DNA from: Lachnospiraceae bacterium
GTDB taxonomy: Bacteria; Bacillota_A; Clostridia; Lachnospirales; Lachnospiraceae
Direction: 5' to 3'
DNA length: 23,004 nucleotides
Assembly: GCA_024690425.1 (NCBI GenBank)
Contig: JAILCT010000092.1
Location: 1-23,004, forward strand
Part shown: one piece after another, positions 1 to 9,333 of the stretch
How the letters are laid out: each line of letters starts with the position of its first letter
How positions within the stretch are numbered: the first letter of the stretch is position 1
Translations under genes and position numbers: made by a program
The notes under the pieces: model-generated
Seen by the model: only the letters and a program-made list of their open reading frames with translations
Database searches by the model: none
What the model was told of the DNA's origin: nothing

Positions 1-2435
1 ACCTTGGCAACTTCCTCACGTTCAACCTTCTGTTCTATCTTGATATGGAAGAGAACGCGGATGGTCTCCTCGGCTATAGAATCGGTCATGGCGTTGAACA
101 TGTCATAACCCGACATCTTATATTCAACAAGGGGATCACGCTGGCCGTAAGCCTGCAGTCCGATACCCTGGCGCAGCTGATCCATATCATCTATATGATC
201 CATCCACTTACGGTCAATAGCCTTGAGCAGTACCACACGCTCAAGCTCACGGATCTGCTCGGGTGACGGGAATTCGGCTTCCTTCGCCTCGTAGAGCTTA
301 ACTGCCTCCTCCTTTAACTTATGCTTAAGCTGATCCTTCTTAAGGCCCTTGATATCGGGAGTCTTAAGTGCTTCGATCGGTATGGTCGCAAGCAGGTGCT
401 GATTAAGTTCCTGAAGGTCCCAGTCCTCCCAGTTATTTGATTCTCCGACGCACATGTCAACCGTATTCTCGACAAAGTCAGTCGCCATCTTGAATACGAC
501 ATCCCTCATGGACTCACCGTCGAGCACGCGCCTTCTCTCGGCATATATGATCTCGCGCTGCTCATTGTTGACCTGATCGTATTCGAGCAGGTTCTTACGT
601 ATTCCGAAGTTGTTGGCCTCGATCTTCATCTGGGCCTTCTCGATCGCATTGGTGAGCATCTTGTGCTCTATCTGTTCACCCTCGGGCACACCCAGAGTGT
701 TGAATATCTGCATAAGCCTCTCGGATCCGAACAGCCTCATCAGATCGTCTTCAAGCGATATGAAGAAACGTGACTCTCCGGGGTCGCCCTGACGTCCCGA
801 ACGACCACGCAGCTGGTTATCGATTCGTCTCGATTCATGACGCTCGGTACCTATGATCTTAAGTCCGCCTGCCGCACGTGACTCTTCATCAAGCTTGATA
901 TCGGTACCACGGCCGGCCATGTTGGTCGCGATGGTCACCGCACCATGGATACCCGCATCGGCTACTATCTCAGCTTCCATCTCATGGAACTTCGCATTCA
1001 GGACATTGTGCTGGATGCCTCGGCGCTTGAGCATGGCGCTTATCTCCTCGGATGCCTCGATGGTAATGGTACCGACAAGGATGGGCTGGCCTGTTGCATG
1101 CGCAGCCTCGATCTCATCGCATATAGCCTTCAGCTTCTCCTTCTTGGTCTTATATACCGCATCCTGAAGATCGATCCTGGCTACCGGCCTGTTGGTGGGT
1201 ATCTCTATAACATCCATTCCGTATATATCACGGAACTCCTTCTCTTCCGTAAGGGCAGTACCGGTCATGCCTGCCTTCTTCTCGAACTTATTGAAGAAGT
1301 TCTGGAAAGTTATGGTCGCAAGGGTCTTGCTCTCACGCTTAACCTTCACATGTTCCTTGGCCTCGATCGCCTGATGGAGACCGTCGGAATAACGGCGGCC
1401 CGGCATGATACGTCCGGTAAATTCATCTACGATAAGGACCTGATCGTCCTTAACCACATAGTCCTGATCGCGAAACATAAGGTTATGTGCGCGAAGGGCC
1501 AGGATGATATTATTCTGTATCTCAACATTCTCTGGGTCTGCCAGGTTGTCTATCTGAAAGAAACGCTCAACCTTCTTAACACCTTCGGCCGTAAGGGTTA
1601 CGAACTTATCCTTCTCATTAACGATAAAGTCACCCGTCTCCTCACGCTCGACACCCATGATGGCATCCATCTTGCTAAGATCTTCCATATCCTCACCACG
1701 CTTAAGCTGGCGGGCAAGGACATCGCATATCTCATAAAGCTTGGTCGACTTGCCTGACTGGCCGGAAATGATAAGGGGTGTACGGGCCTCATCGATAAGG
1801 ACCGAGTCGACCTCATCGATGATGGCATATGCAAGGTCACGAAGAACAAGCTGCTCCTTGTATATGACCATGTTGTCCCTTAAGTAGTCGAACCCGAGCT
1901 CATTGTTTGTTACATAGGTGATGTCGCAGCCGTAAGCAGCACGCCTCTCCTCTGGTGTCATCGAATTAAGTACGACACCGACCGTAAGTCCTAAGAATTC
2001 ATGGACCTGACCCATCCACTCGGCATCACGCTTGGCCAGGTAATCATTGACTGTTACGACATGGACTCCGCGTCCTGACAGTGCATTAAGGTATGCGGGA
2101 AGGGTCGACACGAGGGTCTTACCTTCACCTGTCTTCATCTCGGCGATACGGCCCTGATGAAGAATGATACCACCGATGATCTGCACCCTGTAGTGTTCCA
2201 TGTTAAGGACACGCCTTGCAGCCTCACGTACCGTCGCATAGGCTTCCGGCAGTATGTCATCAAGGGTGGCACCGTCATTTAAGCGTGCCTTGAACTCCCT
2301 TGTCTTATCCTTAAGCGCCTCATCCGAAAGGGCCATCATTGATTCCCTTAAGCTCTCCACCTTGTCAACGATCGGCATTATAAGCTTAAGCTCCCGTTCC
2401 GAATGAGTTCCGAATATCTTATCTACAATCTTCAT
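1..2435 (-). CDS. secA: SecA, preprotein translocase ATPase (3' end cut by window edge)
   Basis: SecA is the cytosolic motor that pushes unfolded preproteins through SecYEG using ATP. Translating the minus strand from the ATG at 2433-2435 gives 811 uninterrupted codons that run off the left edge; the start reads [10 protein letters not shown]. Visible family marks are the Walker A motif MKTGEGKT (about residues 100-107), the Walker B/DEAD-like motif DEVD (about 207-210) followed by [15 protein letters not shown], the helicase motif [10 protein letters not shown], and [13 protein letters not shown]. The helical scaffold and wing regions follow. The usual C-terminal linker and zinc-binding tail would lie beyond base 1, so their presence cannot be judged. 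An AGGAG site (2448-2452) precedes the ATG, and a good sigma-A promoter lies just upstream, so it appears to be transcribed separately from the export operon to its right. Identity is certain; only the C-terminus is unseen. Confidence 0.98.
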   Translation of the reverse strand, partial: MKIVDKIFGTHSERELKLIMPIVDKVESLRESMMALSDEALKDKTREFKARLNDGATLDDILPEAYATVREAARRVLNMEHYRVQIIGGIILHQGRIAEMKTGEGKTLVSTLPAYLNALSGRGVHVVTVNDYLAKRDAEWMGQVHEFLGLTVGVVLNSMTPEERRAAYGCDITYVTNNELGFDYLRDNMVIYKEQLVLRDLAYAIIDEVDSVLIDEARTPLIISGQSGKSTKLYEICDVLARQLKRGEDMEDLSKMDAIMGVEREETGDFIVNEKDKFVTLTAEGVKKVERFFQIDNLADPENVEIQNNIILALRAHNLMFRDQDYVVKDDQVLIVDEFTGRIMPGRRYSDGLHQAIEAKEHVKVKRESKTLATITFQNFFNKFEKKAGMTGTALTEEKEFRDIYGMDVIEIPTNRPVARIDLQDAVYKTKKEKLKAICDEIEAAHATGQPILVGTITIEASEEISAMLKRRGIQHNVLNAKFHEMEAEIVADAGIHGAVTIATNMAGRGTDIKLDEESRAAGGLKIIGTERHESRRIDNQLRGRSGRQGDPGESRFFISLEDDLMRLFGSERLMQIFNTLGVPEGEQIEHKMLTNAIEKAQMKIEANNFGIRKNLLEYDQVNNEQREIIYAERRRVLDGESMRDVVFKMATDFVENTVDMCVGESNNWEDWDLQELNQHLLATIPIEALKTPDIKGLKKDQLKHKLKEEAVKLYEAKEAEFPSPEQIRELERVVLLKAIDRKWMDHIDDMDQLRQGIGLQAYGQRDPLVEYKMSGYDMFNAMTDSIAEETIRVLFHIKIEQKVEREEVAK

Positions 2436-2484
2436 ATTATGATAATTCTCCTACTCTTTCAGGCACAAGTTCGCCTAAGTAGTA

Positions 2485-2513
2485 AATATAACAGATTTTT
2501 CCGCTAATATCAA
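2485..2513 (-). promoter_or_regulatory. sigma-A type promoter of secA
   Basis: Read on the minus strand, TTGATA (2508-2513) and TATATT (2485-2490) are separated by exactly 17 bp. Each matches the housekeeping consensus at 5 of 6 positions. It lies about 50 bp upstream of the secA ATG, leaving a leader of roughly 40 nt. The whole promoter is in the 104-bp gap between secA and the adaptor gene. Confidence 0.75.
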
Positions 2514-2539
2514 TTATTTCATTTGTCAGATCCGGCCTT

Positions 2540-4027
2540 CTACTTCATGATTTCCTTTACCTTCTCATCTTCATGCTCTCCGGCAGCAGGATCGTATACT
2601 ATTGAGGCACCTTCGTCCACTCCGCTTAATATCTGGGTATATGCATTATCTTTAACACCTGTTTCTATGTATCTTCTCTTAACCTCACTGTTATCATCGA
2701 CAATGAACACATAGCTTCCGTTGTCGTCCGCATACACACATTCGTTAGGCACCTTTACGGAAGCCTGAAGCTCTTCAAGGTTAATGACGGCATCCGCTTC
2801 CATGCCGACTATAAGGGAATCGGTAGTGAACAGGGATATATATACCACAGCCTTAGCCTTACCGGAAGAATCAGCTTCCGCATACTGACTTATGGACGAT
2901 ACCTCGCCCCTGTACTCGGTATCCCCTATATGAATGACTGCAGCCTGCCCTATCTCAACCGATGAGATATCATATTTCGAGATCAGGAGCTTAACGCGGT
3001 AGTCATCCGCTTTCTGCATTTCAAATACCGGAGCACCCTTCTCTATAGCGGCCCCGTCATTTATGTAGCAGCCGGTTATGACACCGTCCGAGGGTGCAAT
3101 GCATCCGTTACCCGCAGCCTCAAGCTCATTTCTTGCCTGTGACAGTGACAGTTCGTCAATGGCCATCTTCTGTTCATTGCCCAGAAGGTCATCGTAAGCC
3201 CTTATCATTGACTGGGCGGTATCCCTGTCGGTCCGGGCCTCACTCCACATTCTGGTCACGGTCTCAAGGTCATTCTGAAGAACAATATATCTGTTATATG
3301 TGTCCGGATCCATGCCCTCTATCGGAAGACATACGATATCCCTCTGGCACCTGGATATTGCCGTATTTGTCTCGGATATCCGATCCTGGATCCATTTGGC
3401 ATCTTCAACAAGGCTCGAAACATCCCTTTTAAAATCAAGCAGCTCAGCCTTCTTAAGTTCGCTTTCTATCTTGGCAAGTTCCGACTGGTATCCTGCAACT
3501 TCATCCTGAAGCTTTATCATATCATTCTCAATTATCTGCTTTTGTCTCTCCCTGTCATAATCCTTAGCGTATTTACCCGAATCAAGTGACATGATATTGA
3601 GCTTTAAAAGCCCATACACCGATTCACACTGAGCGATCCTTGAATTGGCATCGTTGACCTTACCCTGGTTGGATGCCCGGCTGTTCTTTATGGCATCGAT
3701 GATCTTCTGATCATATTCTATATTGGTCTGTGCCACATCCACCGCGTACTGCTGAGTATCATCGACATAGGTAAGGAGCAGATCACCTTTTTTGACGCGT
3801 TCACCCTTGTTAACGTATTTCTTATCGATCCTTCCGCTCACATCCGCATATACCGTGATCGTCTCGTTGCCCTCAACGTTTCCCGTCATATTGAGCCTGG
3901 GAGTAAGCAGGCCCGGTTCAGCCGCCACCACTTCCAGTTCATCCGGCAGGAGCAAGTAATACAGCCCACCCCCCGCAGCGGCCAGAAGTATAAGGATCAC
4001 GATAATGATCTTAACAGGCTTTTTCAT
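2540..4027 (-). CDS. HlyD/MacA-like membrane fusion (adaptor) subunit of ABC exporter
   Basis: A 495-residue adaptor protein for an ABC exporter. One N-terminal membrane helix (about residues 5-27, IIIVILILLAAAGGGLYYLL) anchors it, with the rest outside the membrane. The order of parts fits the HlyD/MacA family: first half of a barrel-sandwich domain (about 55-95, including YADVSGRIDKKYVNKGERVKKGD), a long charged heptad-like hairpin (about 95-300), the second lipoyl half (CIAPSDGVITGCYINDGAAI), then beta-barrel and membrane-proximal domains. Gram-positive relatives such as B. subtilis YknX work with MacB-type ATPase/permease partners. The gene starts 3 bp after the permease stop, with its AGGAGT site (4038-4043) inside the permease gene, so it is the last gene of the exporter operon. 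Substrate is unknown; such systems commonly export peptides, lipids or drugs. Confidence 0.88.
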   Translation of the reverse strand: MKKPVKIIIVILILLAAAGGGLYYLLLPDELEVVAAEPGLLTPRLNMTGNVEGNETITVYADVSGRIDKKYVNKGERVKKGDLLLTYVDDTQQYAVDVAQTNIEYDQKIIDAIKNSRASNQGKVNDANSRIAQCESVYGLLKLNIMSLDSGKYAKDYDRERQKQIIENDMIKLQDEVAGYQSELAKIESELKKAELLDFKRDVSSLVEDAKWIQDRISETNTAISRCQRDIVCLPIEGMDPDTYNRYIVLQNDLETVTRMWSEARTDRDTAQSMIRAYDDLLGNEQKMAIDELSLSQARNELEAAGNGCIAPSDGVITGCYINDGAAIEKGAPVFEMQKADDYRVKLLISKYDISSVEIGQAAVIHIGDTEYRGEVSSISQYAEADSSGKAKAVVYISLFTTDSLIVGMEADAVINLEELQASVKVPNECVYADDNGSYVFIVDDNSEVKRRYIETGVKDNAYTQILSGVDEGASIVYDPAAGEHEDEKVKEIMK

Positions 4028-4030
4028 GTG

Positions 4031-6361
4031 TTATTCCACTCCTTTTAACGCTTCAACCATGTCTATGCTCTTAACCCGCTTAGAGATCAGCGCATTTACA
4101 ACTATTGATAATCCGAATGAAAACAGGATCATCTTAAGATAAGGCATATAAGTCAGATCGACAATGTAATCCGCAGTAGGATCCATTGAATCTATCAGAA
4201 TATCAATATACCACAAACCGACCGGTATACCAATGATCGTTCCAAGCCCCGTCAGTATAAGGTTCTGCTGCTGGAGGATCCATCTTATCTTATTTGTTGA
4301 AAACCCCAGTACCTTAAGCGTCGCAACATCCCTTGTTTTTTCTATATATGACATTATCCCTGTATTATACATTCCTGTAAAACCTACGATCATACCTATG
4401 ATGATAATGACTATGACCATTTCGTTCATGCTGGCCGATGACCGAAGGTAGGCCCGTATAAGTTCTTTCTTTGACAGCACGCCGGACACTTCCCTTCTGT
4501 TGTCGGCGTATGAAACCGGAACCGTCATATCGGTATAGACTGTTTTGGGTTCAAAATAACCTCCCAGCTTCTCAAAACAGTTCCTGCTTATTATGATCCC
4601 CTGAACATCCGGCGCAACGCATAGGTCAATGACCGGGACCACATATATCTTCTTCTCGGTCGGAAGCCTGAAGCTTACATTATCCCCCTTTTTTATGTCA
4701 AGGACTTCCGCTGCCTTATTGCTTACTATAGCGCCGTATTTCGGTATCCGTATATACTCCCTGTCCTTGTTCTGAACACGGTACAGGTTCCCTTCATCCG
4801 CAACGGTAACGGTAAACAGCCTGTTGTCACTTCGGCTTATAAGCTCCGCATTCGTTACCATGACCATCTGGCCCTTATATTCCCGCGCATAATCATACGC
4901 CCAGGAATAACCGCCCGCATCCGACAGGTTGATCGTATATTCCGCAGGCCGCAGATCCCCGTAGATCCAGCTCTCCTGCTCGTTTAAGATCTCATCAAAA
5001 CCGAAGGCGCCCATGAGTACCGACGAGCATATAAACACGCCGAAAACACCCATCACGGACCTGAACCGGTTGGTATTTATATCCCTTAAGTTCCACCTGG
5101 TCGCAAAGCTTAAATGCTTCCATATGAATGTCTTCTCCAGATGCCCCGCACCACCTGCCTTGGGCGCCTCAGGTTTAAGTATATCGGATGCATTCTGTAC
5201 AAGAAGCCTGCGGCAGGACAGGTAATTGGCAAGTGTGCTCGCCGCAACCAGAAAAACCAGTACGGATGGAACGATATATGACATCTCCATCCGCCAGCCG
5301 GGCACCGAATAATAATCGGAAAAATCCTCAATGAGCCAGCTGCCCAGTCCGAAATGGCCCGCCACAGATCCAAGCAGTCCGCCAATCGCCGAGATCACAA
5401 CCGTGTAGGAAATATAATGCAGTGTAATGGTACGCCGGTTAAATCCCAATGCCTTTAAGGTTCCGATCACCGTACGCTGTTTGGCTGTGATCCTCGACAT
5501 CGTGGTAATGGTACTAAGCAAGGCAAGAAGGATGAACAGGGTCGGAAATACTCTGTTCATTGTATCGTTAAAGCTGCAGTCTGACTTCTGCGCGGCATAT
5601 CCGTCCTGCTCATATTTTAACATGATACTGAGCGATGACTTTGACAGGTTATCAAGTATATCCAGCTTGGCCTGCGCAAGGGCTCTTCTGTCCGCATCCG
5701 TAAGATACATCTGGTTATCAACCGAAGCGATATCTATCAAAACGTTCTCAAATACAATATTATCAAGGGGATATTCCGAAGAATCAAGAAATGCATAGCA
5801 ATAATCCCCGAACATGGCCTCGGCGTAAGAATCATCGATCATGAAGTTGGTATGCTGCGGCTCATCGACTATACCAATGACAGGTTCGGTGAATCCTCTT
5901 CCGTTAACATCGATCTCAACAGAATCACCGACTGAAAGATTATTTACCTTCGCAAAATGCCAGTCGATCCATATTCCCCTTTTTCCGGGGGTAAATGGTT
6001 CACCTTCAAGGACATAAAACTTACATACCTTGTTTTCTTCAAAAAAATTGAGCTCGATCTTTCTGCCGAAGCAGCTGGTGACCCTTCCGATAAGTGAAGT
6101 ACGCCGCTCAGCCTTCTTAATGTCAGGCAGTTTCTCAAGCTCAATTATATCCTCTCTTGTGAAACCTTCGGATGTAAGCGACAGGTCAAAGAACCCGGTT
6201 TCCTTATAATACCTGTCTGTAGACCTTAACCGTCCCTGGGTATCGGAATCAAAACCCGCAAGCAGGAACAAGGCAAGAAAACACATAATGAATATCGAGA
6301 CAAACTGAACCGCATTGAAACGAAGATCGCGGAACATCTTTTTTAACAGGTTCTTCTTCAT
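4031..6361 (-). CDS. Large FtsX-type ABC transporter permease
   Basis: A 776-residue membrane permease. Eight likely membrane helices are visible: about residues 17-37, 271-288, 314-337, 362-382, 434-454, 647-668, 700-723 and 740-760. There are two FtsX domains, each with the family hallmark after its first helix: RTVIGTLKALGF (about 297-307) and RDVATLKVLGF (about 677-687). Large extracytoplasmic regions fill about 40-270 and 455-645. Containing two FtsX domains makes it about twice the size of MacB/YknZ-type permeases, so it may act without a second copy. It begins 4 bp after the ATPase stop, with no convincing ribosome site of its own, which suggests translational coupling. It ends 3 bp before the adaptor gene. 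Substrate is unknown. Confidence 0.9.
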   Translation of the reverse strand: MKKNLLKKMFRDLRFNAVQFVSIFIMCFLALFLLAGFDSDTQGRLRSTDRYYKETGFFDLSLTSEGFTREDIIELEKLPDIKKAERRTSLIGRVTSCFGRKIELNFFEENKVCKFYVLEGEPFTPGKRGIWIDWHFAKVNNLSVGDSVEIDVNGRGFTEPVIGIVDEPQHTNFMIDDSYAEAMFGDYCYAFLDSSEYPLDNIVFENVLIDIASVDNQMYLTDADRRALAQAKLDILDNLSKSSLSIMLKYEQDGYAAQKSDCSFNDTMNRVFPTLFILLALLSTITTMSRITAKQRTVIGTLKALGFNRRTITLHYISYTVVISAIGGLLGSVAGHFGLGSWLIEDFSDYYSVPGWRMEMSYIVPSVLVFLVAASTLANYLSCRRLLVQNASDILKPEAPKAGGAGHLEKTFIWKHLSFATRWNLRDINTNRFRSVMGVFGVFICSSVLMGAFGFDEILNEQESWIYGDLRPAEYTINLSDAGGYSWAYDYAREYKGQMVMVTNAELISRSDNRLFTVTVADEGNLYRVQNKDREYIRIPKYGAIVSNKAAEVLDIKKGDNVSFRLPTEKKIYVVPVIDLCVAPDVQGIIISRNCFEKLGGYFEPKTVYTDMTVPVSYADNRREVSGVLSKKELIRAYLRSSASMNEMVIVIIIIGMIVGFTGMYNTGIMSYIEKTRDVATLKVLGFSTNKIRWILQQQNLILTGLGTIIGIPVGLWYIDILIDSMDPTADYIVDLTYMPYLKMILFSFGLSIVVNALISKRVKSIDMVEALKGVE

Positions 6362-6365
6362 CTAT

Positions 6366-7070
6366 TTACCAATCCAGATCGAAGGCATCTTTTGGAGCTT
6401 CATTTTTCCTGACTTCGACAACTGTCCCGTTTTTGACATATATTACCTTGTCAGCCACTTCGGCAAAAAGGCTGTTGTGCGTGACCATTACGACCGTTTT
6501 ATTATATACCCTGCTCTGGTCCTGCAGTATCTTGAGAACCTCCTTACCGGTATTGGTATCGAGTGCTCCCGTAGGTTCATCGCACAAAAGGAGACGCGGT
6601 TGCTTGGCAAGGGCCCTGGCTATGGAAATGCGTTGCTGCTGGCCTCCCGACATCTGGGAGGGAAAGCTGCCCTTTTTATCCGCAAGTCCGACCATTTCAA
6701 GAGCCTTGAGGGGATCCATTATCTTGATCCCCAGTTCCTGCATGAGTTCCACGTTTTCAAGCGCGGTAAGAGTGGGAACAAGATTATAGAACTGAAATAT
6801 AATACCGACATCAAGCGCCCGAAAGCGGCCAAGCTTTACATCATCAAAAGCGGTCAGCTCCTCCGTGCTGAAAAAAATCCTTCCGCTCGTGGCACCGTCC
6901 AGCCCTCCGAGAAGGTTAAGGAGCGTACTCTTTCCTGCGCCCGAAGGCCCGAGGATCACAGCAAGCTCTCCTTCATCTATTTCAAGGTTGACATCATGCA
7001 GGGCTTCATATACTACCGATCCCGTTTTATATATTTTTCCTACATTTTCAAATTTGATAAGTGCTGGCAT
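6366..7070 (-). CDS. ABC exporter ATP-binding protein (MacB/LolD type)
   Basis: A 234-residue nucleotide-binding subunit that powers the adjoining FtsX permease. All catalytic motifs are intact: Walker A GPSGAGKST (about 41-49), Q-loop glutamine in FQFYNLVPT (about 93), signature MSGGQQQR (about 140-147), Walker B LLLCDEP (about 160-166) followed by TGALD, and the switch histidine in VMVTHN (about 198). The sequence pattern and length are those of the MacB/LolD/YknY class rather than importers. An AGGA site lies about 9 nt before the ATG. The upstream methyltransferase gene ends 24 bp before it and the permease starts 4 bp after it, so these are co-transcribed. The transported molecule cannot be told from sequence. 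Confidence 0.93.
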   Translation of the reverse strand: MPALIKFENVGKIYKTGSVVYEALHDVNLEIDEGELAVILGPSGAGKSTLLNLLGGLDGATSGRIFFSTEELTAFDDVKLGRFRALDVGIIFQFYNLVPTLTALENVELMQELGIKIMDPLKALEMVGLADKKGSFPSQMSGGQQQRISIARALAKQPRLLLCDEPTGALDTNTGKEVLKILQDQSRVYNKTVVMVTHNSLFAEVADKVIYVKNGTVVEVRKNEAPKDAFDLDW

Positions 7071-7094
7071 TTGATAATCCTGCCTGTATGTATC

Positions 7095-8141
7095 CTATTT
7101 CCTTCGAAGTATGAAATGAAGTTCAGACGAGAATTCGCTCTCATCAAGCACAAGCTGCAGCTTATCCATAAGCGGTGTGAACTTCTCGGCAAACATATCC
7201 GCAAATTCCTCATTACCGTTTTTCCTCATGGATACGCTTATGAACCGATACAGATCATTTATATCAGATCCGAACCGCCACTCGTGAGCAACTTCGAATC
7301 CGATCGACTCGGCCATTACCCTTATCGATTCATTGGTAAACAGATGCGTATGCGTTCCGCCCATATGCCTGTTGTAGCAATCCTGGAAGGCTGCCTCAAA
7401 TGCACAGGAAAATGAGAACATGGGAACCGATGCATACAGATATTTAACGTTCGTATTATCCCTTATCGCATCAAGGTTTTCCCTTAAGTGTATAAGATGC
7501 TCAAGCACCCCGATAGCCGAAATGACGTTGGCATCCGTCTTCTTTATATAGTCGATCGAATCAGTAAGTCCCACATGCTCAAGAAAGCTTCCCTTACCGT
7601 CACCGATCATGGCATTGCCATGCTCAACCTCCGTTGCCGAAACCTCGATACCTCTTGACTCTATCCCGAAGCTGTGCATTGCCGCAACAAAATAACCGCA
7701 GCCTGCTCCGATATCAAGATCCTTGATATCTCCTGCTTTAAGTCCGTCCTTCTTAAGCGAATCAATAAGGAACTGCGCCTTTGGAACATAGATCATACTC
7801 ATACGGCGGTCATAGTTCTCCTTATCCTTCATGGAATAGTTCTTAGAGTAATCATCCTCCACATATACCTTGGAGGCAAAATCATCCGTATCCTCGTTAG
7901 CGGAATTAAGGTGGCCGCATTTTTCACAGACAAGATAGTCGATATTGTGGGACTTGACCGTTAACTCCTTCCCGGGCTTAAGCTCACTGCCGCATATCTT
8001 GCAGGCCTTCCTGACAGGCTGTGCGTTTATTATATCCGCCATGCCGTCAGCCATCTTGAGCATTCCATCGTTATTATTGAAAAAGTTCTGCTTAAGTGAA
8101 TTAAGGTCTCCGAATGACTTTCCATATTTTTTATCTGACAT
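7095..8141 (-). CDS. Class I SAM-dependent methyltransferase with N-terminal zinc ribbon
   Basis: A 348-residue protein. Residues about 47-75 hold two cysteine pairs (CKIC and CEKC, 22 apart), a zinc-ribbon pattern seen ahead of some Methyltransf_13/23-type enzymes. The Rossmann methyltransferase core follows, with the SAM-binding motif I DLDIGAGCGYF (about 141-151), an acidic motif II residue in SRGIEVS, and the post-motif block GVLEHL (about 211-216). HLFTNESI (about 267-274) corresponds to the loop before the late strand in this superfamily. Substrate is unknown; homologous folds methylate sugars, lipids or small metabolites. A TAGGAGAA site precedes the ATG. It heads the exporter operon (24 bp to the ATPase), hinting that it might modify whatever is exported, but that is inference. 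No promoter of its own is visible, and the buk hairpin lies immediately upstream. Confidence 0.82.
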   Translation of the reverse strand: MSDKKYGKSFGDLNSLKQNFFNNNDGMLKMADGMADIINAQPVRKACKICGSELKPGKELTVKSHNIDYLVCEKCGHLNSANEDTDDFASKVYVEDDYSKNYSMKDKENYDRRMSMIYVPKAQFLIDSLKKDGLKAGDIKDLDIGAGCGYFVAAMHSFGIESRGIEVSATEVEHGNAMIGDGKGSFLEHVGLTDSIDYIKKTDANVISAIGVLEHLIHLRENLDAIRDNTNVKYLYASVPMFSFSCAFEAAFQDCYNRHMGGTHTHLFTNESIRVMAESIGFEVAHEWRFGSDINDLYRFISVSMRKNGNEEFADMFAEKFTPLMDKLQLVLDESEFSSELHFILRRK

Positions 8142-8160
8142 ATGATTCTCCTATTGCCGT

Positions 8161-8193
8161 AAACTTAAACGTCCGCGCCATTCGGCACGGACG
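8161..8193 (-). terminator. Hairpin terminator after buk
   Basis: Read on the minus strand, a 10-bp stem (arms 8184-8193 and 8170-8179) closes a 4-nt GAAT loop and is followed by TTTAAGTTT. One pair (8176/8187) is G-U in minus-strand RNA but would be a C-A mismatch in plus-strand RNA, so the structure is built for minus-strand transcripts. The tail is T-rich but interrupted, so termination may be partial. It lies between buk and the methyltransferase gene. Confidence 0.65.
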
Positions 8194-8208
8194 CTCGATC
8201 ATTTATGA

Positions 8209-9276
8209 TCAATACTTCTTAGCTTCTTCCTTACCTGTCACTACCGCAAGTCCGCCCTGAGCCAGTGCAAGGAGTTCATCCTCACCCGGATATACCGTAA
8301 AGGGAGCGATCCATTCACAACGCTTCTTAAGGCCTGCAACCACATATTTGTCATATGCTATACCGCCCGTAACCACGATCTGGTCAACCTTGCCCTCAAG
8401 AACTGCTGCCATTGCTCCGATGTTCTTGCTTATCTGAAGGATGAAGGCATCCCTTACTTCTGCCGCCTTGGCATCACCGTTCTCAACCATCTTATCGACA
8501 TCGCGCATGTCGTTGGTTCCGCAGTAAGCATTGAAGCCACCATTGCCTACAAGCTTCTTGTATACCTCGGCCTCAGTGTACTTTCCTGAGAAACACATCT
8601 TGACCAGTGCTCCTACGGGAACCGCTCCGGCCCTCTCGGGCGAGAAGCATCCGTCTCCGTCAAGTCCGTTGAATATATCTATGACCTTGCCCTTGCAGTG
8701 AGGTCCTACCGTAACTCCGCCGCCCATATGGACAACGATAAGATTAAGATCTTCGTAAGCCTTGCCAACTTCCTTTGCGTATCTCTTTGCAACAGCCTTC
8801 TGGTTGAGAGCGTGGAAGATAGAAACCCTCGGAAGCTCGGGAACACCCGAATACCTTGCTATGGGCATCATCTCATCAACAACACACGGATCAACTATAA
8901 AGGAAGGAACCCCTATGGAATCACCTATCTCGCGCGCAAGAATACCTCCAAGGTTGGATGCATGCTGGCCCGAAACACCGGCCTTAAGATCAGCGATCAG
9001 CTCATCTGTAGTTGCGTAGGTACCGCCCGGAATAGGCTTAAGCATTCCGCCGCGTCCTACAACAAAATCAAGCGACTTAAGATCGAAGTCCTTGTTCTTA
9101 AGGAAATTAACGATTATATCCTTACGGAAGTCCTTCTGATCTACGATAGATGCATACTGTGCTATCTCCTCCGTTGAGTGGCGGAGAGTTTCATCGAATA
9201 ATAGTGTTTCATCCTCGAAGACTCCGATCTTGGTGGATGTGGAGCCGGGGTTGATTATAAGACTTTTCTTTCCCAT
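8209..9276 (-). CDS. buk: Butyrate kinase
   Basis: Catalyses butyryl phosphate + ADP to butyrate + ATP, the last, energy-yielding step of the kinase route of butyrate fermentation, in the cytosol. The 355-residue length matches the family. Signatures of the acetate/butyrate kinase (ASKHA) fold are present: the N-terminal phosphate-binding [16 protein letters not shown] (about 8-23), GRGGML (about 74-79), HMGGGVTVG (about 183-191), [19 protein letters not shown] (about 202-220) and [10 protein letters not shown] near the C-terminus. [11 protein letters not shown] is also typical of butyrate kinases. An AGGAAAGG site lies just before the ATG. It follows ptb by 57 bp on the same strand, the standard order for this pathway. 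A branched-chain acyl kinase role is a possible alternative substrate use, but ptb-buk linkage favours butyrate. Confidence 0.96.
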   Translation of the reverse strand: MGKKSLIINPGSTSTKIGVFEDETLLFDETLRHSTEEIAQYASIVDQKDFRKDIIVNFLKNKDFDLKSLDFVVGRGGMLKPIPGGTYATTDELIADLKAGVSGQHASNLGGILAREIGDSIGVPSFIVDPCVVDEMMPIARYSGVPELPRVSIFHALNQKAVAKRYAKEVGKAYEDLNLIVVHMGGGVTVGPHCKGKVIDIFNGLDGDGCFSPERAGAVPVGALVKMCFSGKYTEAEVYKKLVGNGGFNAYCGTNDMRDVDKMVENGDAKAAEVRDAFILQISKNIGAMAAVLEGKVDQIVVTGGIAYDKYVVAGLKKRCEWIAPFTVYPGEDELLALAQGGLAVVTGKEEAKKY

Positions 9277-9333
9277 GTGCCTTTCCTTTCTTTAGTCCGT
9301 TCATCTAACTTCTTAATCCAGATTATTAATTCT

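Noticed and set aside
945..1757. 270-codon plus-strand open frame
   Set aside because: Entirely antisense to secA, with no family signature; a shadow of biased codon use.
6315..7415. 366-codon plus-strand open frame
   Set aside because: Antisense across the ABC ATPase and the ends of two neighbours; composition is typical of a reverse-complement shadow and it has no ribosome site.
8197..8210. GATCAT-TT-ATGATC palindrome at the end of buk
   Set aside because: Short AT-rich palindrome with no tail or known operator match; may be chance next to the real hairpin.
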